DNA of 64,000 nucleotides from Candidatus Aminicenantota bacterium (lineage in GTDB: Bacteria > Acidobacteriota > Aminicenantia > Aminicenantales > Saccharicenantaceae), in contig JAPKZD010000003.1 in the NCBI GenBank assembly GCA_026393975.1, positions 81,481 through 145,480 of the forward strand. Reading direction: 5' to 3'. Below, in pieces: positions 9,170 to 17,152 of the stretch (positions are counted from its first letter, which is position 1; every line of letters starts with the position of its first letter). The notes below the pieces were generated by a model. The model was not told where the DNA came from. It saw only the letters and a list, made by a program, of their open reading frames with translations, and ran no database searches. The position numbers were made by a program, and so were the translations under genes.

Positions 9170-11266
9170 CTATTTTTTGAGCTCTTCGATGAGCTTCTTG
9201 ATCTCGCCCTGGCTGGGATCGAGCTTCAGGGACGCTTCGAGGGCGGCCAGGGCCTCCGTTTTTCGAGCCATTTTCAGGTAACACTTGCCCAGGGAGTTCA
9301 GGACGCTCGTTTCGCTGTTGTATATCTTATTGGCCTCGAGAAGGGCGGCCAGGGCCTCCTCGTATTTTTGCTGGCCGAGCAGGGCCTGGCCGCGGATGCC
9401 CTGGAAGGCGAACTGCCGCCGGTCGTCCTTCCGCAGCTCCTCGGCGATCCGCAGGGCGTCCTCGAAGGACCCGGACTTGTTGAGGAAATTCCCGTACATG
9501 ACCACGCCTTCCTTGTATTCCGGGTTGAGCCGGTAGGCCTCTTCGTACAGGGGCTTGGCCGCCTCGGAACGGTTCTCCTTCTCGTACTGCTGGGCCAGCA
9601 TGTAGCGAAACAGGAACTGATTGGCCAGAGGGATGCCCTTGGCGTTGGCGATGGGATGCCCGACGGCGGCGGCCTGCGAAACGACGAAGGTGTCTTTTTT
9701 CTCGTCGAGGATCTCGCCGCCGGCGCCGGCCAGGGTGACGCTGATCTCGTAATAGTCCGGATCGAGTTCTCCCGCGGGGATCGATTGGGGGATGCTCAGG
9801 ATCCGCGAGGACGGGTAGGCGTCCAGCCTGACTGTGTAGGATTTCCGGACCGGGTTGGCCTCCCGGAGCCCCCGGACCGCGATCCTTACCTCGCCGTCCG
9901 TCCGAAGGCCTTCCGTGGTGTTCAGGACATTGAAGAAGACGGCCACCGTGTCCGTCCTCGAAAAGGTTTTTTTCGGGTCGACGACGAGCTTTTGATCGTT
10001 GACCTTGAACGGGATGTGGACGTCCCGCTGGTACTTCTCGAACTTGTAGCCGAGGACGAGGCCGTCGATGGACGGGGCCGCGCTCGCGGCCGGCACGGTC
10101 ACGTCCTGCTCGAGGAGGCTGAACTGCTTGCCGACCGTGTTCGTCAGGAGGATATTCAGATGGTGCTTCCCCTCGGCGATGGGGAAAGAATCTTCCACGG
10201 CGAGACCGCTGGCCTTGACCCTGTTCCAGGCGTCCTCGGGGAAGTAGAGCGGAAATTCCCGGTTGTACTGGAAGATGATCTTCTCGCCGTCCCGCAGGCT
10301 GACGGTGACCTGGAAATTGCAATAGAACTGGCTTTTTGGGTCGTAATAATCGACGTTGACGTCCGTGGGGACGATGGAGAAATGGAGGAACCGCAGGCCC
10401 GTCACGGGGTCTTGGATGAGCGCCGTCAGGGCATAGCTGTCCACGTAGTTCGTCAGGTATTCGGTGGTCACGATCCCCTTGTAGTTGAGGAAATGGGTGG
10501 CGTAGGACGGGTTGACGTCCTTCTTCGGGGAATCCAGGATGTCGGCGAGGAGGATGTTGTTGCGCGGCGAGGGGGAGAAGTCGTAATTGTATTCGCCCGG
10601 GATCCGGGTGATGGCGATCTCGGCCAGGGTCGGGGAGAGATCTCTGATCTTTTCGTAGAGGGCGCTGTAATTGAAGGCGTCCTCGATATCACGCTGGTTC
10701 AGCAGGAGGCGGGTCGGTCCGTCGGAGACCGGGTCGTACAGCTTGTACTCGCCGATGCCTCCCCGCTGGTAGAACAGGAGATAGAACTGGGGGGGGAGAC
10801 CCCGCCGCGAGTCTCCGTAAAAGCTCCAGGATAGGCAGGGGACGAGCCCGATCGTCGCTTCGAAATGCTCGGTGCTCGCGGGAGGGCCGAGGACCATGTA
10901 GAAGTGCCCCATGTCGGTCCGCCAGCCCTCGCGGGTCGTCCCCCGTCCGAAGAACTGGTTGACGTACTGGAACCTCTTGAGGATCTCGTCCTTGTATTCG
11001 TTCTCGGGCGTTCCGGGCGTCGGGTCCCGCTGCTTCCAGAACGTCTCGATGAAGACATCCCGGTCCCGGTTGTTGGCGAGCTGCAGGAACACGTCCTTTT
11101 CGATGGGCTGGATGTGGTAGGCAACGAGGTTCAGCCAATCCCGATACTGCTGGGGGAGGTCCCGTTCGGATATTTTCTGGCCAGCGGCGGGCAGGGCCGC
11201 AAAAAGACAGGCCGCGGCAAGGACGAAGAGGGTCCGGAATCTTATGGCCGCGGCTCCTTTGGTCAC
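9170..11266 (-). CDS. GWxTD-domain secreted protein with C-terminal TPR repeats
   Basis: A 698-residue exported protein. A signal peptide (residues 10-30, ending AAGQ) is followed by a GWxTD domain whose name motif GWRTD is at 114-118, next to FYMVLGPP. A middle beta-rich region follows, and the last 150 residues hold about four TPR repeats. The function of GWxTD domains is not established; they are common in Acidobacteriota and relatives. The start is taken as GTG 11266, overlapping the stop of the upstream gene by four bases; there is no ATG before the signal peptide. It is the third gene of a three-gene operon. The open frame continues upstream, but that part is a shadow of the preceding gene. 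Confidence 0.85.
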   Translation of the reverse strand: MTKGAAAIRFRTLFVLAAACLFAALPAAGQKISERDLPQQYRDWLNLVAYHIQPIEKDVFLQLANNRDRDVFIETFWKQRDPTPGTPENEYKDEILKRFQYVNQFFGRGTTREGWRTDMGHFYMVLGPPASTEHFEATIGLVPCLSWSFYGDSRRGLPPQFYLLFYQRGGIGEYKLYDPVSDGPTRLLLNQRDIEDAFNYSALYEKIRDLSPTLAEIAITRIPGEYNYDFSPSPRNNILLADILDSPKKDVNPSYATHFLNYKGIVTTEYLTNYVDSYALTALIQDPVTGLRFLHFSIVPTDVNVDYYDPKSQFYCNFQVTVSLRDGEKIIFQYNREFPLYFPEDAWNRVKASGLAVEDSFPIAEGKHHLNILLTNTVGKQFSLLEQDVTVPAASAAPSIDGLVLGYKFEKYQRDVHIPFKVNDQKLVVDPKKTFSRTDTVAVFFNVLNTTEGLRTDGEVRIAVRGLREANPVRKSYTVRLDAYPSSRILSIPQSIPAGELDPDYYEISVTLAGAGGEILDEKKDTFVVSQAAAVGHPIANAKGIPLANQFLFRYMLAQQYEKENRSEAAKPLYEEAYRLNPEYKEGVVMYGNFLNKSGSFEDALRIAEELRKDDRRQFAFQGIRGQALLGQQKYEEALAALLEANKIYNSETSVLNSLGKCYLKMARKTEALAALEASLKLDPSQGEIKKLIEELKK

Positions 11267-12192
11267 AGCGTTTTTCCCGCGACCTTGATCTCGAAGATCT
11301 GCCGGATCCGGCTCGACGTCGATTTCGGGCCCTTGATCATCACGTCCACGAAGTTCGTCCCGGCCTTGAGGGCGTGGGCGAACCGGATGTCGACGGTCTT
11401 CATGCCGTCGAGCTCGGCATCCGTGGCCACGACCGACCGGGCGTCGGCAAAGCTCTCTTTGCTCGCACCCTGGTCGGCGTAGATATAGATGAGGAACCTC
11501 AGGTCCACCTGGAGGCGGCCCTGGTCGTTCTCCCGGAACATCAGGCCCTTGGTCGGGAGGCGGACCTCGATCTCCCGGGTGTCCGGGTCGTAGACCGTCT
11601 CGAACTTGACGAACTTCCTGCTGAAGACGTCGTCGGCCCGGACGTAGCGGCCGAGCTTCATGAGATCCATGGCCCCGAAGAAATCGCCCGCGGTATCGGT
11701 GATCCGGTACTTGCCGGTGCCCGTCTCGTCGGCGAACTCGACGGCCATCTTGTCGTCGTAGTAGCTCCACCAGATGACGAAGCCGCGGATCGATTGGCCG
11801 GTCCCGGGGGGGAACTCTTCGACTTTGTCAGGCGGTCCCATGAAGATGTAAATCCGGCCGCGGTCCGTGTTGTAGCCCGGGCCCCCTTCCTTGTTGAAGC
11901 GCTTGTTGACGTAGTCGACGCGGGCCTCGAACTCCTTCTTGTATTCGTTATCCGGGGTGTCGGGGTCGGGGTCCCGCTTGAGCCAGAAATCGGCGATGAA
12001 CTCCTTGCGGCTCTCGGCGTCCGGCAGTTGGAGGAAGATCTTGCTCTCCTCCTTGGTCATGATGAGCCGGGCGGTCCGGTGGAACTTCTCGCTTTCGGCG
12101 TCGAGCTTCGGCTTGGACGCGGCGAGGCCCGTCGCGGCCAGGGCCGCCAGGGCCAATAGGAGCGACGGGAGCAGTCGTTTCTGCGCGGTCAT
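11263..12192 (-). CDS. GWxTD-domain secreted protein
   Basis: A 309-residue exported protein with a signal peptide (first 25 residues, ending LAASKP) and one GWxTD-type domain. The motif here reads GYNTDRG and is followed by IYIFMGPPDK, the same context as in the next gene, so the two are paralogues. The N-terminal part (LIMTKEESKIFLQLPD, then FWLKRDPDPDTPDNEYK) matches the helical lead-in seen in the other copy. The C-terminal half is beta-rich. It sits in the middle of the operon and its stop overlaps the start of the following gene. No enzyme motif is visible; a periplasmic scaffolding or assembly role is a guess. Confidence 0.85.
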   Translation of the reverse strand: MTAQKRLLPSLLLALAALAATGLAASKPKLDAESEKFHRTARLIMTKEESKIFLQLPDAESRKEFIADFWLKRDPDPDTPDNEYKKEFEARVDYVNKRFNKEGGPGYNTDRGRIYIFMGPPDKVEEFPPGTGQSIRGFVIWWSYYDDKMAVEFADETGTGKYRITDTAGDFFGAMDLMKLGRYVRADDVFSRKFVKFETVYDPDTREIEVRLPTKGLMFRENDQGRLQVDLRFLIYIYADQGASKESFADARSVVATDAELDGMKTVDIRFAHALKAGTNFVDVMIKGPKSTSSRIRQIFEIKVAGKTL

Positions 12193-12223
12193 GGAGGCCC
12201 TTCCCCGGTCTCGAGCGCGGCGC

Positions 12224-13147
12224 TTATTTTTTCCTCAGGTATTCGAGAAAGCCCTTAACCTGCGCCGCCCGCGCGGAGTCGGCGTCGACCTTCAGGTAGT
12301 CCTCGAAGGCGGCGATGGCCTCGGCGTTCTTCTGCAGGTTCAGGCAGGTCAGGCCGAGTTGGAAGAGGGCGTCGGTCGAATCCTTCTGCTTCTCGACGGC
12401 CTTCTGGTAGAACTTCAGGGCGTCCTCGAATTTCGCGTTGTTGTAATAGTTGGTCCCCAGGTTGAACAGGACGATGGGGTCGTTGATCTTGTCGAACTCG
12501 ATCTTGCCGTACCACTCCAGCGCTTTTTCGGGATTGCCGCGGTTGGCGTAGCAGTTACCGACGGCGATGATGGCATTGGCGTTCTTCGGGTCCTTTTCGA
12601 GGAGCTTGAGGTAGCTCTCCTCGGCCAGGTCGTACTTCTCCTGGGCGAAGTAGCAGTTGCCGATGTTCATGTGGACCGGGTAGGCGTCGGGATACTTGGC
12701 GAGAATGTTCTGGTAGACGGCTATGGCCCCGGCATAATCCTTCGCGTCGAAGAGTTCGTTACCCCGGGTCAGAAGGTCCTTCATCTCGTCGGTAATGATC
12801 AGGCCCTCGATCTTGTCCAGGGCGATCTCGATGTCGGGGTTCTTTTTGTTCTCCGAGATCTCGACGGAGAGCTTCTTCGGCGCGTAGCCGATCTTCTCGA
12901 AATCAATGTTCCAGCCACCGCTCCGGATCCACGCGGCTAACCATCTTCCGGATCTGTCCGTCTTGACTTCGAGCCCTTCCTGGGCCTTGAGCGAGAATAG
13001 CTTCACCCGGACCCCCTCTAGCGGGGCGCCGGCTTCGTCGAGGACGCGTCCGCCGAGACGGCCCTTGCCCTTCCAGTCCTGGGCGCCGAGGAAGAGGGCT
13101 ACGATGAGGACCATGAAAAGTCCGCACATGAGAGCGCTTCTTTTCAT
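12224..13147 (-). CDS. Secreted TPR protein with carboxypeptidase regulatory-like domain
   Basis: A 307-residue exported protein that begins the GWxTD operon. Order: signal peptide (first 23 residues), a carboxypeptidase regulatory-like beta-sandwich (GGRVLDEAGAPLEGVRV, about 30-105), then at least five TPR repeats (from about 120 to the end) with typical W/Y/A/P spacing such as YPDAYPVHMNIGNCYF. TPR arrays bind proteins, so this may be the docking partner of the two GWxTD proteins encoded downstream. The start at 13147 is set by AGGAGG five bases upstream. A TGG-TAAAAT extended -10 (13202-13210, minus strand) is a possible promoter. Confidence 0.88.
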   Translation of the reverse strand: MKRSALMCGLFMVLIVALFLGAQDWKGKGRLGGRVLDEAGAPLEGVRVKLFSLKAQEGLEVKTDRSGRWLAAWIRSGGWNIDFEKIGYAPKKLSVEISENKKNPDIEIALDKIEGLIITDEMKDLLTRGNELFDAKDYAGAIAVYQNILAKYPDAYPVHMNIGNCYFAQEKYDLAEESYLKLLEKDPKNANAIIAVGNCYANRGNPEKALEWYGKIEFDKINDPIVLFNLGTNYYNNAKFEDALKFYQKAVEKQKDSTDALFQLGLTCLNLQKNAEAIAAFEDYLKVDADSARAAQVKGFLEYLRKK

Positions 13148-13286
13148 CGTAACCTCCTGCATCCCTCTTGGGAAGGCGGACGGTATTCCATTAGCAGGCC
13201 CATTTTACCACTTACGGAGATAAAAAGAAAATATACGAGCGCGCGGACCCTGTTTGGGCGATGGCATATTTCTTGCTGATTTTTCT

Positions 13287-13296
13287 GTGGTATACT
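13287..13296 (+). promoter_or_regulatory. Candidate extended -10 promoter of the VWFA-like gene
   Basis: TGTGG followed by TATACT (13291-13296) on the plus strand gives an extended -10 of the TGn type. No good -35 is seen, as expected for such promoters. The start would be near 13303, 21 bases before ATG 13324. Confidence 0.4.
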
Positions 13297-13323
13297 GCTA
13301 TGAGAGCGATCAAGGAGAGGGGT

Positions 13324-14559
13324 ATGGACAAGAATCTATTTTCCGGGGCCGTCCTTGCCGGAATTTTCCTTGGCGTGCCCTTCTTCGCGGCCGCGGCCCA
13401 GGACGCGAGGCCCCCGTCGCCGCCGGTCGTCGAGGTCCGGGTCCACGTCTCGACCGGGGGCCGTTTCGTCGACGGCCTCAAGCTCGAGGACTTCGAAGTC
13501 CTCGAGGACTCGAAACCGCAGGCGATCGATTCCCTCCGCCTCGTCAGGGGCCGGGACGTTGTGTTCAAGCAGGAGAACAAGCCTTACGAGCCCCGCCTGG
13601 CCCGGTCCTACACCCTCCTCTTCCAGGCCGTGGACTGGGACCCGAAGCTCGTCGAGGCCGTCGACCATCTCTTCGCCTCCGTCCTCAAGCCCGGCGACTC
13701 CATGACGCTCGTCACTCCCGTCAAGCCCTACTACCTGCAAAGTGACGTCCTGGCCACGCGGCCGGCGGCCGTGCTTTCGAAAAGCATGCAGGATGTCTTG
13801 CGTAAAGATATTTTACGGGGCGGCGGCGAGTACCGGAACCTCATCAACGAGCTCAAGCGCTTGAGCAAGGCCATCGGAGGGAACGCGACGACCTTCCAGG
13901 AAGACATGGAATCGGACCCGTCGACCGAGGCCGACGGCGGCTTCGGGCTTGAGATGCAGATCGACCGCTACAGGCAGGCCCTGATGAAGATCGAGGGCAT
14001 GCGCCTGGTGGACGAAGGCAAGCTCCTGAGCTTCGCTGCCACGCTCAGGGCGGTGCCGGGCCAGAAGACGGTCATCCTTTTCTACCAGCGGGAATACCGG
14101 CCCGAGATCAGCTCCGCGACGATGAACCGGCTGATGAGCCTCTACGAGGACAACCCCGACATATTGGGCAACCTGATGGACCTCTTTCAGTTCTTCAAGC
14201 GCGAGAAGACGTTTGACGCGAACCGTGTCAAGAGGGCCTTCGCCGACGCCGGCATCAGCTTCCATTTCATCTTCATGGAGAAGAAGTCGCAGAGGATCTT
14301 CGGCGGGACCATGAGAGAACAGTCCGAGGACATCTATCCGGGGTTCACCGAGATCGCCCGGGCGACGGGAGGCATTGCGGAAAGCTCCCAGAACCCGGCA
14401 GTTTCTTTCCGTCGCGCCGCCGCGATCTCCGAGGACTACTACCTCCTGTCCTATACGCCCGGCGCGTATTCCCCCGACGGCGGATTCCGGACGATCGCCG
14501 TCCGGGTCAAGGGGGGGAACTACACGGTATCCAACCGGCTGGGCTACTACGCGAGATAG
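13324..14559 (+). CDS. VWFA-related secreted protein, Acidobacteria type
   Basis: A 411-residue exported protein with a signal peptide (ending near AAAAQDA, residue 26) and a domain resembling the VWFA-related family frequent in Acidobacteriota. The N-terminal part has the family pattern VVEVRVHVSTGGRFVDGL followed by LEDFEVLED. The place where a metal-binding DxSxS site should stand reads SYTLLFQAVDWD, so the MIDAS motif is absent and ligand binding must differ from classic VWFA. The C-terminal part ends in the usual YYLLSYTP and YTVSNRLGYYAR strands. ATG 13324 is chosen for the GGAGAGG site. It is divergent from the GWxTD operon, a pairing that suggests a common envelope process. Confidence 0.82.
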   Translation: MDKNLFSGAVLAGIFLGVPFFAAAAQDARPPSPPVVEVRVHVSTGGRFVDGLKLEDFEVLEDSKPQAIDSLRLVRGRDVVFKQENKPYEPRLARSYTLLFQAVDWDPKLVEAVDHLFASVLKPGDSMTLVTPVKPYYLQSDVLATRPAAVLSKSMQDVLRKDILRGGGEYRNLINELKRLSKAIGGNATTFQEDMESDPSTEADGGFGLEMQIDRYRQALMKIEGMRLVDEGKLLSFAATLRAVPGQKTVILFYQREYRPEISSATMNRLMSLYEDNPDILGNLMDLFQFFKREKTFDANRVKRAFADAGISFHFIFMEKKSQRIFGGTMREQSEDIYPGFTEIARATGGIAESSQNPAVSFRRAAAISEDYYLLSYTPGAYSPDGGFRTIAVRVKGGNYTVSNRLGYYAR

Positions 14560-14592
14560 ACGGGCCTTTTCGGGCCGCCTCTGTCACGGGCT

Positions 14593-15873
14593 TCAGAGCT
14601 TGAGCATGAGCCCGGCCCGGCCGAGGAGCGTGGTCAGGATGAGGACGACTCCGGTCATGACCGCCGCGTTGAGGATGCCGGCGAGGCCCCCTGTTTCGGC
14701 GAACGGCCAGATGACCCGCCACAAGTTGATGTGCAAGACCCCGCCCAGAAGCGCGGCGGCGTTGCCGATCACCCCCGGCAGGAGGTAAGCCAGAAGCGGA
14801 TTCCTGCCGGCCGGGAGGATGAAAGCCGCCGCCTTCTTTCCTTTCTTATAGATATCCAGGACGACGAAGAAAAGAAGGAAGACGAGACAGCAGATGCCCG
14901 CCGTGGCCAGGCAATAGGACTCGGTGCCGCCGATCTTGCTGAACCCGTGGAGCGGCCTGAGGACGTACCCGGCGAGGAGGAGCGCCGTTCCCAGGACGGC
15001 CAGGAAACGGACGCGGGTCCGGGGCGCGGCGATATCTTTTTTCCCCGGCAGGAAGAGCGTTCCGGCGAGCATTCCGGCGGCGACGATGGCCGAGTGGGAC
15101 CCGAAGAGGCTGCCGACGTTGAGGACGCCGTTGACCGGCCCGAGGAAATCCAACGCGCCGTGACGGCTGCCGATGTAAAGGGCGGTCATGAGTCCGACCG
15201 CTCCGGCCAAAACGACCCTGTTGCCGCGGCTGGCCAGGTAAAGAAGGCAACCGGCCAGGTAGGTCCAGCCGATCATCCCCAGGATCCCCCACCAGGAAGT
15301 CTGAAGCCAGGTCACCCGGCCGTCCTCGCCCTGGCCGCGGAAGACGACGACCAGGGCCAGAAGCAGGACGGCGGCGGCGATCTTCAAGCCAAGATGCAGG
15401 CGCCGCTTCGCCGTCGCGGCCCCTTTCGGCACGACGGCCCAGATGGCGAAGACGGCCAGCGTGGCCAGGAAATACCAAAGGTCCTTGCCGATGCCCGCGG
15501 CGGCCGCCGAGAAACGGTCCTCGTTGACGAGCAGGACGCCGAGGAAGAGAAGGGCCAACGTACGGACGAGGACGTGGCCGACGAGAGCGAGGCCCGTCCG
15601 CCCTTCGGCCTGCCTCTTGGCCAGGGCCAGGGGGATGGACACTCCGACGATGAAGAGAAAGCCGGGGAAGACGACGTCGGTCAGCGTGAACGTGTCCATC
15701 TCCGCGGACGCGTGCCTGAGGATGAAGGGAATGGCCTTCATCCCGGCGATGTAGTTGACGAAGACCATGGTTAGGATGTCGAAGCCGCGGAACGCGTCGA
15801 GGCCGGTCAACCGTTCCTTGACGGTGGCCGGCGCGGTGGATACGACGTAGGTCGGGCCGGATGGGTTTGTCAT
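14593..15873 (-). CDS. Multipass acyltransferase, HGSNAT/DUF5009-like
   Basis: A 426-residue inner-membrane protein with about ten to twelve hydrophobic segments. The N-terminal LDAFRGFDILTMVFVN and the later DVVFPGFLFIVGVSIPLAL match the bacterial relatives of heparan-alpha-glucosaminide N-acetyltransferase (DUF5009/DUF1624 group), which move an acetyl group across the membrane onto sugars. The C-terminal GRNPLLAYLLP motif is also typical. Its ATG overlaps the stop of the TIM-barrel gene by four bases (ATGA), so the two are co-translated. Substrate is unknown; the sugar-isomerase neighbour suggests carbohydrate modification. Confidence 0.8.
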   Translation of the reverse strand: MTNPSGPTYVVSTAPATVKERLTGLDAFRGFDILTMVFVNYIAGMKAIPFILRHASAEMDTFTLTDVVFPGFLFIVGVSIPLALAKRQAEGRTGLALVGHVLVRTLALLFLGVLLVNEDRFSAAAAGIGKDLWYFLATLAVFAIWAVVPKGAATAKRRLHLGLKIAAAVLLLALVVVFRGQGEDGRVTWLQTSWWGILGMIGWTYLAGCLLYLASRGNRVVLAGAVGLMTALYIGSRHGALDFLGPVNGVLNVGSLFGSHSAIVAAGMLAGTLFLPGKKDIAAPRTRVRFLAVLGTALLLAGYVLRPLHGFSKIGGTESYCLATAGICCLVFLLFFVVLDIYKKGKKAAAFILPAGRNPLLAYLLPGVIGNAAALLGGVLHINLWRVIWPFAETGGLAGILNAAVMTGVVLILTTLLGRAGLMLKL

Positions 15874-16841
15874 GATTTTCTCCCTTGCTTCTCTTGAGCG
15901 GCGAGGACGCCCCGGACGTAGCCGACGGATTCGGCCAGTCCCGGCAGGGGGTCCCGGCCGTCCTTCTCGTATTCGAAAGCGGCCGTCCCCCGGTAATCCA
16001 TCCCGGCGAGCGTTCGCAGGAAGCGGGGGATGTCGATGACGCCCCGGCCGGCTTCGACGGCGACCAGGTCCCCGGGCTTTACCCGGGGGTCCACTTCCGC
16101 CGTACTCGCCCGTGGATATAAGTCACGGGCGAGTGGCGAGCCGAAGGCTCGGCCCTTGACCGGCCCGCCGTCTTTCGTCCGGGCCGTGACGTCCTTGAGA
16201 TGGACGTCGAGGAGGCGCGCGCCGCAGGCGACCGCCGCCTCCGAAGGGTCGATCCCCGAGCGTTGGCAATGGCCGATGTCCAGGCAGACCCCGATGCGCG
16301 GGTCCAGGTTCTTGACCCTGTCCAGGATGCTCGCCGGCGTCGGGTAGAGGAGGTCGCCCGGTCCGTGGTTGTGGACGGCGAGCTTGATGCCCAACTCGCG
16401 GACCTTCCGCTCGGCGCGGCCGAGGAGCTCGTGGCCGGGGACGCCGATAATGACCTCCATGCCGCCGGCCCGGGCATAGGCGAAGGCCTGTTCGACCTCG
16501 GCTTCGGTAGTCATATAGACGACCCCGCAACCGTAGGGGACGAGGCCGGCCGCCCTGATCTTCGCGGCCGCGGCCCGAATGTCCGTCTCGGAGCTCTCGA
16601 GCGGGAGGTGGATGCTCTTGACGGCGATCCGGACGAGGCCGACCCGCCCGGCCATGGCCAGGGCCGAGTCGAGGTCGAATTCCCGGAAGGTGTAGGAGGC
16701 GAGACCGAGTTCGAACCGCCCCATGACGCGTTCGTCCAGGCCTGTCCGACCCGCGCCGATCCCGGGCCGGCCCATGATCACCGCGCCCGCCAACGCGCCC
16801 ATGGAGCCCTGGACGAAGGCCCGCCGCGTGAATTTTTTCAT
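15870..16841 (-). CDS. Tat-exported sugar phosphate isomerase/epimerase-like TIM barrel, carrying an in-frame repeat insertion
   Basis: A 323-residue protein with a Tat-type leader (TRRAFVQGS, then a hydrophobic run to about residue 30), so it probably acts in the periplasm. The rest is a xylose-isomerase-like TIM barrel: HNHGPGD, CLDIGHCQRSG and DVHLKDV supply the usual metal-site histidines and acids. Between GGPV and VEAGRGVIDIP, where relatives run straight on, about 30 extra residues (228-257) are encoded by a palindromic repeat that also occurs outside genes. The barrel ends normally afterwards, so the gene looks intact. No ribosome site precedes the ATG; the promoter geometry suggests a leaderless message. 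Reaction unknown. Confidence 0.85.
   Translation of the reverse strand: MKKFTRRAFVQGSMGALAGAVIMGRPGIGAGRTGLDERVMGRFELGLASYTFREFDLDSALAMAGRVGLVRIAVKSIHLPLESSETDIRAAAAKIRAAGLVPYGCGVVYMTTEAEVEQAFAYARAGGMEVIIGVPGHELLGRAERKVRELGIKLAVHNHGPGDLLYPTPASILDRVKNLDPRIGVCLDIGHCQRSGIDPSEAAVACGARLLDVHLKDVTARTKDGGPVKGRAFGSPLARDLYPRASTAEVDPRVKPGDLVAVEAGRGVIDIPRFLRTLAGMDYRGTAAFEYEKDGRDPLPGLAESVGYVRGVLAAQEKQGRKS
16070..16160. repeat. Palindromic repeat, copy A, inside a coding sequence
   Basis: A segment of about 90 bases whose 79-base core (16082-16160) matches copy B at 75 positions. It contains three hairpins: CGAGCC-GAA-GGCTCG (16137-16151), an 11-base perfect stem ACTCGCCCGTG/CACGGGCGAGT with a 9-base loop (16104-16134), and CCCCGGG/CCCGGGG (16070-16088). 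It is read through in frame by the TIM-barrel gene on the minus strand, without a stop codon. Confidence 0.9.
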
Positions 16842-16849
16842 GGGACCCT

Positions 16850-16879
16850 ACTATACCGGTTTTTTCCGCCGCCGGTCAA
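16850..16879 (-). promoter_or_regulatory. Promoter of the TIM-barrel/acyltransferase operon, probably leaderless
   Basis: TTGACC (16874-16879) is 18 bases from TATAGT (16850-16855) on the minus strand. Only eight bases separate the -10 from the ATG at 16841, so transcription would begin at or within a base or two of the start codon. Confidence 0.6.
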
Positions 16880-16935
16880 TTTCGATCAGCCGCCCGCGCG
16901 TCCGAAGGCACCCGCGGGCCTCTCGCGTGTCCTTG

Positions 16936-17075
16936 ACAGCGGCCGGGGCCCCGGGTTTGCCCGCCCTCATTCGCTTCGCGCCTGAGGACTGCAAAGCCCG
17001 GGGGTCCACTTCCGCAGTACTCGCCCGTGGATATAAGCTACGGGCGAGTGGCGAGCCGAAGGCTCGTCCCTTGAC
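16936..17075. repeat. Palindromic repeat, copy B, long intergenic form
   Basis: The right 79 bases (16997-17075) match copy A with four differences. The left part adds a longer arm: CCCCGGGTTTGC (16949-16960) pairs imperfectly with GCAAAGCCCGGGG (16991-17003), enclosing a small CCTCA/TGAGG-type hairpin. CCTTGACA occurs at both ends (16931-16938 and 17069-17076). The terminal TTGACA may serve as the -35 of the gene at 17153. Confidence 0.88.
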
Positions 17076-17100
17076 ATCCGCTCCGGGCCTGAATTAGCAT
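17071..17100 (+). promoter_or_regulatory. Candidate promoter supplied partly by repeat copy B
   Basis: TTGACA (17071-17076), the terminal bases of the repeat, is 18 bases from TAGCAT (17095-17100) on the plus strand. The start near 17107 would give a 46-base leader for the isomerase-like gene. Confidence 0.4.
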
Positions 17101-17152
17101 CAGGACGAACGAGGGACAGCGCGAATCCGCGGAGAGGAAGGAGACCGGTCCA

